Shown: in pieces, positions 1 through 5,525 of the stretch
Position numbering within the stretch: position 1 is the stretch's first letter
Layout of the letters: the number at the start of each line of letters is the position of its first letter
DNA from: Clostridia bacterium
GTDB taxonomy: Bacteria; Bacillota_A; Clostridia; Oscillospirales; QAKW01
NCBI GenBank assembly: GCA_017396865.1
Contig: JAFQKO010000196.1
Location: 1-10,338, forward strand
Direction: 5' to 3'
Length of the DNA stretch: 10,338 nt
The notes under the pieces: generated by a model
The model's input: only the letters and a program-made list of their open reading frames with translations
Database searches by the model: none
Told to the model about the DNA's origin: nothing
Made by a program: the position numbers and the translations under genes

Positions 1-42
1 ATTTGATCATCTCCCGAATCTATTTTAATATTTATAGGAAAG

Positions 43-76
43 AAAGTAAAGAATTTTATGAAAAAAACTTTACTTT
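43..76. repeat. Inverted repeat overlapping the ddl promoter -35
   Basis: AAAGTAAAG (43-51) and CTTTACTTT (68-76) are perfect 9-base reverse complements around a 16-base spacer. The spacer can pair further, TTTT against AAAA, after a small internal loop. The right arm contains the proposed -35 of the ddl promoter (69-74). No T-tract follows, so it is not a typical terminator. A repressor operator is possible. The very AT-rich composition means chance is also possible. Confidence 0.5.
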
Positions 77-97
77 ACCCTTTAAGTTTGATATTAT
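69..97 (+). promoter_or_regulatory. Candidate sigma-A promoter of the ddl operon (extended -10)
   Basis: TTTACT (69-74) is followed by a 17-base spacer and TATTAT (92-97), with a TGn extension (TGA, 89-91) directly before the -10. The hexamers match consensus at 4/6 and 5/6 positions. Transcription would begin near 104, leaving a leader of about 27 nt that carries AAGGAG (116-121), 9 bases before the ddl ATG. The rest of 1-130 is AT-rich and shows no coding sequence. Confidence 0.55.
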
Positions 98-130
98 ATT
101 AAATTGAATCAGTATAAGGAGTGAGTCATC

Positions 131-1177
131 ATGAATATCGCTGTACTATTTGGCGGAAAATCCTCTGAGCATGAAGTTTCCCGCAGCTCGGTTTGCAACG
201 TTCTGAACCTGCTGTGCAATGAAAAATATAACGTTTATCAAATCGGTATTACCAAGGAGGGCGCTTGGTATCTCACCAATGCAACCCTTGAAGAGATCAA
301 AAGCGGTGCGTGGGAAAACCGCACCGACAATGAGCCTGCGTGGGTATTGCCCGATCCTTCGGTGAAGGGAATGCGTACCGCAAGCGGCAGGGTGATCCCT
401 CTGGACGTCGCTTTTCCCGTATTGCACGGCAAGAACGGGGAGGATGGCTCTATGGCGGCCTTGTTCCAGCTGGCGGGAATCCCTCAGCTGACGACCTCCA
501 TGACCAGCGCAGCCAACTCGATGGATAAGGGCTTAACCAAGCTGATCTGCGATAAGGCAGGTATCCCGCAAGCGGCCTGGACGATGGTGTACCGCACCGA
601 GCTTGCCGATATGGATGCTGCCGTTGCCAAGATCGAGGCAGCCTTGCCCTATCCGATCTTTGTGAAGCCCGCCAGCGCGGGCAGCAGTGTAGGGATCAGC
701 AAATGCGTGGATCGTGCATCCCTTGAAAAGGGCTTGCTGGCTGCCGCCGAGCATGATTTCAAGATCGTTTTGGAAGAAACGATCGTCGGGAAGGAAATCG
801 AGGTTGCGGTTCTCGGTAATGAGGAGCTGATCGCCTCCGTTCCCGGTGAGATCTGTCCTGCCGCCGAGTTTTATGATTATGATGCAAAATATAATGATGC
901 AGAGTCGCTGCTCTTTATCCCTGCCCGATTGGATGAGGCGGTGCAGGAGCAGGTGCGTAAAGCCGCTTGTGATGTGTTCCGTGCGATGGAATGCAACGGC
1001 TATGCCCGTGTCGACTTCTTTGTGAAGGCCGATGGCTCCATCATTTTCAATGAGCTGAATACCATCCCCGGCTTTACCGATATCAGTATGTATCCCAAGC
1101 TGATGGCAGCCTCCGGCATCGATGGGGAAGAGCTGATGGAGCGATTGATCGCATTGGCAATGGAGCATGGCGCATGA
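131..1177 (+). CDS. ddl: D-alanine--D-alanine ligase
   Basis: This 348-residue cytoplasmic ATP-grasp enzyme joins two D-alanines using ATP, giving the dipeptide that MurF adds to the peptidoglycan precursor. Visible features are the N-terminal VLFGGKSSEHEVS segment with catalytic Glu15; HGKNGEDG (99-106); the SMDKGLTK segment near 130-137; the ATP-binding loop VKPASAGSSVGIS (178-190); FYDYDAKY (247-254), whose final Tyr254 corresponds to E. coli Tyr216; and the metal-binding end NELNTIPG (307-314). The Lys-Tyr pair of the omega loop marks a D-Ala-D-Ala enzyme and not a VanA-type D-Ala-D-Lac ligase, so ordinary vancomycin-binding precursors are expected (inference). AAGGAG at 116-121 supports the ATG at 131. 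The family's usual YxG-type stretch before the MDK segment reads QLTT here (120-123), which is unusual. This is the first gene of the operon and overlaps murI by 4 bases. Confidence 0.96.
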   Translation: MNIAVLFGGKSSEHEVSRSSVCNVLNLLCNEKYNVYQIGITKEGAWYLTNATLEEIKSGAWENRTDNEPAWVLPDPSVKGMRTASGRVIPLDVAFPVLHGKNGEDGSMAALFQLAGIPQLTTSMTSAANSMDKGLTKLICDKAGIPQAAWTMVYRTELADMDAAVAKIEAALPYPIFVKPASAGSSVGISKCVDRASLEKGLLAAAEHDFKIVLEETIVGKEIEVAVLGNEELIASVPGEICPAAEFYDYDAKYNDAESLLFIPARLDEAVQEQVRKAACDVFRAMECNGYARVDFFVKADGSIIFNELNTIPGFTDISMYPKLMAASGIDGEELMERLIALAMEHGA

Positions 1178-1986
1178 GGATCGATAAAAATGCACCGATC
1201 GGGGTGTTCGATAGCGGGCTCGGCGGGCTGACCGCCCTCGGCCGCCTGCAAAAGGAGCTGCCCTGTGAGAATTTGGTTTATTTCGGCGATACCGCCCGCG
1301 TGCCCTATGGGGGGCGGGATAAGGAAACGCTGCTTGCCTTTGCCCGCGGAAATATTGCTTTGCTGCAATCCTATGGCGTCAAGGCGATCCTGGTCGCCTG
1401 CGGCACCGTTTCATCGGTGTTGCTGGAGGAAATTAAAGATGATTATGCCATCCCGATGGTGGGCGTGATCGAAAGCGCCGCCACCGCCGCCGCGCAAGCA
1501 ACGGTCGGCGGCAGGATCGGTATTTGGGGCACCGCCGCCACCATCAAGGCGGGCGCCTATGCCAAGCGCTTGGAGGCGCTGGGCTATTTCGATACCGTTT
1601 CGGTGCCCTGCCCCGAGCTGGTTCCGCTGATCGAGGGCGGCAAAACCGACCCCGCCGATCCCGCGGTTCGGGCGGCGGTGGAAAAGTATCTTGCCCCCGT
1701 GCTGGCGGCAAAATGCGATACCTTGATTTTGGGCTGCACCCATTATCCGTTGCTTGCCGATGCCATCCGTGCGGTGGCGGGCGAGGGGCTGAACCTCATT
1801 AATTCCGGCGGCGAAAGCATTGTTACCCTGCGTACCGTGCTGGAGCAGAGAGATCTTCTGCGGGACGAGGGTGTGGGCGAAACCCGCTACCTGGTGAGCG
1901 GCTCGGTCGCGGATTTTGAGCGGCAGGGCGGCACCTTTTTGGGAAAGGATCTTTCGGGAAAGGTGGCGCAGCAGTATGCCGAGTAA
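1174..1986 (+). CDS. murI: Glutamate racemase
   Basis: Glutamate racemase (270 residues, cytoplasmic) interconverts L- and D-glutamate without a cofactor and supplies the D-Glu that MurD adds to the peptidoglycan stem. The Asp/Glu racemase signatures are clear: GVFDSGLGG with Asp13 and Ser14, YFGDTARVPYG (36-46), first catalytic Cys76 in VACGTVSS, and second catalytic Cys188 with His190 in LGCTHYPLL. The residue after Cys76 is Gly where many homologues have Asn (ACNT). INSG at 209-212 stands where IDSG is common. Both look like tolerated variants because the acid-base cysteines are intact. The start ATG overlaps the ddl stop (ATGA), with GGAG (1162-1165) 8 bases upstream inside ddl, so translation is probably coupled to ddl. 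It overlaps the next gene by 11 bases. Length is normal for the family. Confidence 0.96.
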   Translation: MRIDKNAPIGVFDSGLGGLTALGRLQKELPCENLVYFGDTARVPYGGRDKETLLAFARGNIALLQSYGVKAILVACGTVSSVLLEEIKDDYAIPMVGVIESAATAAAQATVGGRIGIWGTAATIKAGAYAKRLEALGYFDTVSVPCPELVPLIEGGKTDPADPAVRAAVEKYLAPVLAAKCDTLILGCTHYPLLADAIRAVAGEGLNLINSGGESIVTLRTVLEQRDLLRDEGVGETRYLVSGSVADFERQGGTFLGKDLSGKVAQQYAE

Positions 1987-2374
1987 AAAAGTCAAGCTAA
2001 CCATCTTTACCGAGCAAAAGCTCGGCGATCAGCGGGAAAGCGACCAAAGCGAGGCGCAGGGTGAGCTTTACCTCAAGGAGGGGAGCACCCACCTGCTGTA
2101 TCAGGAGGGCAAGACCAAAACCCATATCCGCATCAGCGGTGATACCGTCCACGTGCACCGCTTGGGGGAGCTTTCGGGTGACCTTTGGTTTGTGGAGGGG
2201 GATGAGCGGGATACCCGCTATGAGACGCCCTACGGTCGGATGCTGCTGACGATTAAAACCCACCGCATTCGCTGGGATGCCAAGGCGCTGCGCTTGAATA
2301 TTCGCTATAATATATTAACCGACGGCGAGCTCGTCAGTATGAATGAAATGACAATAAAAATGAAGGAACTGTAA
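1976..2374 (+). CDS. DUF1934 / YwiB-family beta-barrel protein
   Basis: A 132-residue soluble protein with no signal peptide or membrane segment. The pattern fits the DUF1934 (YwiB) family: a GELYLKEG strand, LLYQEG, HVHRLGELSGDLWF, the YETPYGRMLLTIKT core, and a final alternating strand with NIRYNIL and a charged end. The family is predicted to form a small lipocalin-like barrel. I know of no proven function. In Bacillus subtilis ywiB also lies just before argS, so the neighbour match supports the call. I chose the ATG at 1976, with AAAGGTGG (1959-1966) 9 bases upstream. Starting at 1916 would add 20 residues read out of frame from murI and would lack such a site. It overlaps murI by 11 bases and ends 4 bases before argS. 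Any role tied to cell wall or translation would only be guilt by association. Confidence 0.88.
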   Translation: MPSKKVKLTIFTEQKLGDQRESDQSEAQGELYLKEGSTHLLYQEGKTKTHIRISGDTVHVHRLGELSGDLWFVEGDERDTRYETPYGRMLLTIKTHRIRWDAKALRLNIRYNILTDGELVSMNEMTIKMKEL

Positions 2375-2378
2375 AACA

Positions 2379-4064
2379 ATGAAAAACCCTGTCAACGAAA
2401 TGAAAGTGAAGATCGAAGGCCTGCTGCTGGAAAGCTATAAGACCTGCGTGGCCGAAGGCCTTCTGCCCGAGGCGGAGCTGCTCCCCTTTGATATCGAGCA
2501 GCCCAGAGAGGTAAAAAACGGCGATTTTTCCAGCAACTTTGCCATGAAGAACGTGCGCGTTCTGAGAAAGGCTCCCGCCATGATCGGTCAGATGCTGCTG
2601 GAGCACCTGCCTGCCTGCGCTGAAATCGAGCGTGCAGAGGTGGCGGGCCCCGGCTTTTTGAATTTCTATCTGAGCGGCGCTTATTTTGCAGAGGTTGCCG
2701 CCACCGCCGCCGCCCTCGGCGCAGACTACGGTAAGACCAACCGCCTCAACGGCGAAAAGATCATGGTGGAGTTTGTTTCGGCCAACCCCACCGGCCCGAT
2801 GCATATGGGTAATGCCCGCGGCGGTGTGGTCGGCGATAGCCTTGCCAACGTATTGGCTTGGGCGGGTGCCGACGTGCATAAGGAATTCTACGTCAATAAC
2901 GCCGGTAATCAGGTCTCTTTGTTCGGTCTTTCGCTGTATACCCGCCTGCAGCAGCTGCTCTATGGCGAGGATTCGGTCGAATTCCCCGAAAACGGCTACC
3001 ATGGCGATGATATCAAGAAGCTGGCTGCCGCCTATCTGGAGGCGCATCCCGAGGCCGCCGAGGAAGCAGAGGACGTGGTTACTCCCAAACTGATCGCCTA
3101 CGGTCTGGAAAATAATATCGCCCGCATGAAGAGCGATCTGACCAAGTATAAGATCAACTTTGATGAATGGTTCCTGGAATCCACCCTCCATGAGAGCGGC
3201 TACGTGGCGGAGACCGTCAAGCTGCTGGAGGATCGGGGCTGGATGTATGAGCAGGAGGGCGCCAAATGGTTCCGCGCCACCGAGTTCGGCTGCGAAAAGG
3301 ATGAGGTTTTGGTCAAGGCCAACGGCTTCTATACCTACTATGCCGTGGATATCGCCTATCATCGCAATAAGTTTGAGAAGCGTCGGTTCGACCGCTGTAT
3401 CGACGTGTTCGGCGCCGATCACCACGGTCATACCCTGCGCTTTAAGGCTGCTATGGCCGCAATCGGTCAGGATCAGGAAAAGCTGCAGTTCGTTTTGATG
3501 CAGCTGGTGCGGCTGATGAAGGACGGCGAGCCCTTCCGTATGTCCAAGCGTACCGGTAAGAGCATCACCCTTTCCGATCTGCTGGATGAGATTCCCGCCG
3601 ATGCCGCCCGCTTCTTCTTTAACCTGAATCGGTGCGACAGCGCCATGGATTTCGATCTCGACCTTGCCCTGAAGCAGGATAACGAGAATCCCCTCTATTA
3701 CGTTCAGTATGCCCATGCCCGTATTTGCAGCATCATCCGCACGATGGCAGAGCTGGGCGTGACCTATCAGGGCGGCGAGGTAGAGGCTTCGTTGTATCAG
3801 AGCGAGGAGGAGCGTGCGCTGATTCGTGCCGTTGCCAACTTCCCCGAGGAGATCGTCGGCTGTGCCGAGCAGCTGGAGACCTCCCGCCTGACCCACTACG
3901 TGATGCAGGTGGCAGGATGCTTCCACAGCTTCTATAATGCTTGCCGTATCAAGGGCGAAGCGCCTGCGGTGCGGGATGCCCGCTTGACCCTTTGCGTGGC
4001 CGCTAAGAATACCATCGCCAATGCGCTGGCTGTGATGGGCATTGATGCCCCCGAGAAAATGTAA
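2379..4064 (+). CDS. argS: Arginyl-tRNA synthetase
   Basis: This class I aminoacyl-tRNA synthetase (561 residues, cytoplasmic) charges tRNA-Arg with arginine using ATP. The order is the ArgRS N-terminal additional domain with GDFSSNFAMKNVR (48-60); the catalytic entry SANPTGPMHMGNARGG (134-149), holding the HIGH-type motif as HMGN (142-145); the conserved FYTYYAVDIAYH block (317-328) and VFGADHHGH (343-351); the KMSKS-type loop FRMSKRTGK (386-394); and the DALR anticodon-binding helical domain with YAHARICSII (444-453), ending in VMGIDAPEKM. The last position of HIGH is Asn, which other class I synthetases tolerate. Length is typical for a full enzyme. AAGGAA (2363-2368) stands 10 bases before the ATG at 2379. 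A second in-frame ATG at 2400 lacks its own site. The stop overlaps the next start as TAATG. Confidence 0.97.
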   Translation: MKNPVNEMKVKIEGLLLESYKTCVAEGLLPEAELLPFDIEQPREVKNGDFSSNFAMKNVRVLRKAPAMIGQMLLEHLPACAEIERAEVAGPGFLNFYLSGAYFAEVAATAAALGADYGKTNRLNGEKIMVEFVSANPTGPMHMGNARGGVVGDSLANVLAWAGADVHKEFYVNNAGNQVSLFGLSLYTRLQQLLYGEDSVEFPENGYHGDDIKKLAAAYLEAHPEAAEEAEDVVTPKLIAYGLENNIARMKSDLTKYKINFDEWFLESTLHESGYVAETVKLLEDRGWMYEQEGAKWFRATEFGCEKDEVLVKANGFYTYYAVDIAYHRNKFEKRRFDRCIDVFGADHHGHTLRFKAAMAAIGQDQEKLQFVLMQLVRLMKDGEPFRMSKRTGKSITLSDLLDEIPADAARFFFNLNRCDSAMDFDLDLALKQDNENPLYYVQYAHARICSIIRTMAELGVTYQGGEVEASLYQSEEERALIRAVANFPEEIVGCAEQLETSRLTHYVMQVAGCFHSFYNACRIKGEAPAVRDARLTLCVAAKNTIANALAVMGIDAPEKM

Positions 4065-4873
4065 TGCCCTGGTTGATATTGATTGCAGCGTTGCTGCTTC
4101 TGCTTTTGGCACTTTTCATCCTATATAATAATAGGTTCATTGTTCGCTCCTATACCGTTGAAACCGAAAAGCCGATCGGGGAGAAGAGGATCGTTTTGCT
4201 CTCGGATCTGCATAATAAGGTCTACGGAGAGGGTAACCGCCCGCTTTTGGACTGTATCGATGCGCTGAAGCCCGATCTGATCGTGATCGCGGGAGATCTG
4301 GTGGATAAGCGCCGCCCCAAGATTTCCGTTGGCGTTGCCTTTGCGGAAGGGTGCGCGGAAATTGCGCCCACCTACTATGTTTGCGGTAACCATGAGCGGG
4401 AGCGGGATAACTTTGATGAGATCTGCGCTAAGCTGAAGGCAACCAAGGTGCTGCGTAATGAATATACCGAGGTGTGCGGCCTGCACCTGATGGGGATAAC
4501 CGACCACCATGAGCTTCCCTTTGAGGAGCCTTCTGCGGTGCTGGAGGAATTCGAAAAGCTGGAAGGCTATAAGATCGTGGCCGTTCATCGCCCTGCCGAT
4601 TTCTTTTCGGAAATGGAGATCCGCACCCATAACGTGGATCTGCAGCTTTCGGGCCATACCCATGCGGGGGTCGCCCATATCCCGTTCGGCGGTGCGGTGT
4701 TTGCCCCGGGCGAGGGAATTCTGCCGAAATATTCCCAAGGAATGTTTGAAGAGCAGGGAACAACCCTGATCGTCGGCGGCGGACTTGGGAATACGAAGCT
4801 GCCTATCCGCCTCTTCAATTTCCCCGAAATTGTAGAAATTTCAATAAAAACGAAAAAAACACTTGCAAAATAA
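4064..4873 (+). CDS. Membrane-anchored calcineurin-like metallophosphoesterase
   Basis: A 269-residue protein with an N-terminal hydrophobic helix (about residues 3-21, Leu-rich) followed by a positively charged stretch. It is probably a single-pass anchor or uncleaved signal with the catalytic domain outside the membrane. All two-metal phosphoesterase motifs are present: SDLH (Asp48, His50), GDLVD (Asp78), GNHE (Asn109, His110), VAVHRP (His175) and SGHTHAG (His198, His200). The C-terminal LPIRLFNFPEIVEI segment resembles the YkuE-like branch, some members of which act on lipid-linked or cell-envelope substrates. The substrate here cannot be read from sequence. The start overlaps the argS stop (TAATG) and no strong Shine-Dalgarno site precedes it, so it likely depends on re-initiation after argS. 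No terminator follows, and its 3' end carries the rplS promoter -35. Confidence 0.9.
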   Translation: MPWLILIAALLLLLLALFILYNNRFIVRSYTVETEKPIGEKRIVLLSDLHNKVYGEGNRPLLDCIDALKPDLIVIAGDLVDKRRPKISVGVAFAEGCAEIAPTYYVCGNHERERDNFDEICAKLKATKVLRNEYTEVCGLHLMGITDHHELPFEEPSAVLEEFEKLEGYKIVAVHRPADFFSEMEIRTHNVDLQLSGHTHAGVAHIPFGGAVFAPGEGILPKYSQGMFEEQGTTLIVGGGLGNTKLPIRLFNFPEIVEISIKTKKTLAK

Positions 4874-4891
4874 AAAATAGTATGGTATGAT
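4863..4891 (+). promoter_or_regulatory. Candidate sigma-A promoter of rplS (extended -10)
   Basis: TTGCAA (4863-4868), a 17-base spacer, and TATGAT (4886-4891) with a TGG extension (4883-4885) just before the -10. Each hexamer matches consensus at 5/6 positions or close to it. The -35 lies within the last codons of the phosphoesterase gene. Transcription should begin near 4898, giving a leader of about 69 nt before rplS. Confidence 0.72.
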
Positions 4892-4896
4892 ACTAT
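4877..4896. repeat. Inverted repeat covering the rplS -10
   Basis: ATAGTAT (4877-4883) and ATACTAT (4890-4896) are perfect 7-base reverse complements with a 6-base spacer. Together they straddle the -10 box at 4886-4891. No T-tract follows, so it is not a terminator. It could be an operator that blocks RNA polymerase, but short AT-rich repeats of this kind also arise by chance. Confidence 0.4.
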
Positions 4897-4897
4897 G

Positions 4898-4966
4898 GCA
4901 TGAAAACGGATAGTCCTCTGCAGATTGCTCGCACGAATGTCCGATATTATAAGGAGGAACTGTAAA
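4898..4966 (+). ncRNA. rplS leader RNA (L19 leader-like), possible pseudoknot on the ribosome binding site
   Basis: The 5' leader of rplS can form a six-pair stem between CGGATA (4907-4912) and TGTCCG (4938-4943), with one G-U pair. The large loop begins with GTCCTCTGC. The loop bases TCCTC (4914-4918) are exactly complementary to GAGGA (4954-4958) within the rplS Shine-Dalgarno site AAGGAGG (4951-4957), so an H-type pseudoknot masking the site is possible. An L19 leader element is known from Firmicutes and is thought to mediate feedback by L19. Whether this sequence matches that family model is not checked here. Confidence 0.5.
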
Positions 4967-5308
4967 ATGGATTTGTTGAAAGCAGTTACAAATGAGCAAT
5001 TAAAAAGCGAAGTCCCTGTTCTGAACGTTGGCGACACCGTTCGTGTCAGCGTTAAGATCAAAGAGGGTAACAAAGAGCGTATTCAGGCTTTTGAGGGTAC
5101 CATTATTTCCAAGCATAATAATGGCATTTCTTCCACCTTCACCGTTCGCCGTGTAGCATACGGTTGCGGCGTGGAGAGAACCTTCCTGGTTCATTCCCCC
5201 AACGTTGCCAAGGTTGAGCTGATCCGTAGCGGTAAGGTTCGCCGTGCAAAGCTCTATTATCTGCGTGATCGCGTTGGTAAGGCTGCCCGCGTAAAGCAGA
5301 AGGTTTAA
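4967..5308 (+). CDS. rplS: 50S ribosomal protein L19
   Basis: L19 is a 113-residue protein of the large subunit, located at the interface with the 30S subunit (bridges B6 and B8). The whole chain matches the family: [54 protein letters not shown], and the basic end [27 protein letters not shown] (4951-4957) lies 9 bases before the ATG at 4967. A TTG 14 codons upstream (4925) would put the leader hairpin inside the protein and is not used. In many bacteria rplS follows rpsP-rimM-trmD. Here it stands alone between its own promoter and a strong terminator, next to argS and rpoB. Expression is probably constitutive and growth-linked, perhaps with leader-mediated feedback by L19. Confidence 0.97.
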   Translation: MDLLKAVTNEQLKSEVPVLNVGDTVRVSVKIKEGNKERIQAFEGTIISKHNNGISSTFTVRRVAYGCGVERTFLVHSPNVAKVELIRSGKVRRAKLYYLRDRVGKAARVKQKV

Positions 5309-5319
5309 TCGCAAACCAA

Positions 5320-5352
5320 AAGAGTCCCGAAATTCGGGACTCTTATTTTTTT
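5320..5352 (+). terminator. Intrinsic terminator after rplS
   Basis: AAGAGTCCCG (5320-5329) pairs fully with CGGGACTCTT (5335-5344) around a 5-base AAATT loop. One A follows, then a run of seven T (5346-5352). A ten-pair stem with a GC-rich inner part and a T-tract is a textbook Rho-independent terminator. It sits 11 bases after the rplS stop and separates rplS from rpoB. Confidence 0.95.
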
Positions 5353-5363
5353 GAAAATAATGC

Positions 5364-5392
5364 TTGACAAGCCGTTTGCTTAATGTTACAAT
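5364..5392 (+). promoter_or_regulatory. Promoter of rpoBC (consensus -35, extended -10)
   Basis: TTGACA (5364-5369) is a perfect -35. A 17-base spacer leads to TACAAT (5387-5392, 5/6), with a TGT extension (5384-5386). This is the strongest promoter in the window by eye, as expected for core RNA polymerase genes. Transcription should start near 5399. It starts only 11 bases beyond the T-tract of the rplS terminator. Confidence 0.85.
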
Positions 5393-5398
5393 ATTAAA

Positions 5399-5525
5399 CT
5401 GTATCATAATGGAAAAATAGCGCTTGAAAAGCGATTTAAATGTAGAAATTTTCCAAAAATTTCGCGTTTTTATCGTGCAAAACAGAGAATTTTTCTTAAT
5501 ATTAAGGAAACGGAGTGATTGATTG
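5399..5525 (+). promoter_or_regulatory. rpoB leader with two competing hairpins
   Basis: The leader of about 127 nt holds TGGAAAA (5410-5416) complementary to TTTTCCA (5449-5455). This pair encloses a small CGCTT-GAA-AAGCG hairpin (5421-5433). A second hairpin, GAAATTTT (5445-5452) with AAAATTTC (5456-5463), uses the same bases, so the two exclude each other. The second is followed closely by GCG and five T (5467-5471). Pairing is AT-rich and weak. The Shine-Dalgarno GGAGTG lies at 5512-5517. No small ORF of note is seen. Confidence 0.35.

Noticed and set aside
131..1177. VanA-like D-Ala-D-Lac ligase instead of Ddl
   Set aside because: The omega loop has the Lys-Tyr pair (AKY, ending at Tyr254) of D-Ala-D-Ala ligases, and no van genes are near.
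533..1195. Open frame antisense to ddl, and a similar one over murI (1411-2004)
   Set aside because: Shadows of the coding strand. Both lack initiation signals and family resemblance.
1916..1975. Upstream extension of the DUF1934 gene
   Set aside because: Its 20 residues are read out of frame from the end of murI and resemble no part of the family. The ATG at 1976 has a good ribosome binding site.
2334..4112. Open frame of 592 codons antisense to argS
   Set aside because: Same codon-bias shadow effect. The product is low in recognisable structure and argS matches its family along its full length.
4925..4966. 14-codon TTG extension of rplS
   Set aside because: The residues are not part of L19 and the region is the leader hairpin and ribosome binding site. 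The ATG at 4967 is ideally spaced.
5495..5506. Twelve-base palindrome CTTAATATTAAG before the rpoB ribosome binding site
   Set aside because: It has no loop, so it cannot fold as a stable hairpin, and it consists almost entirely of A and T in an AT-rich leader. Chance is enough to explain it.
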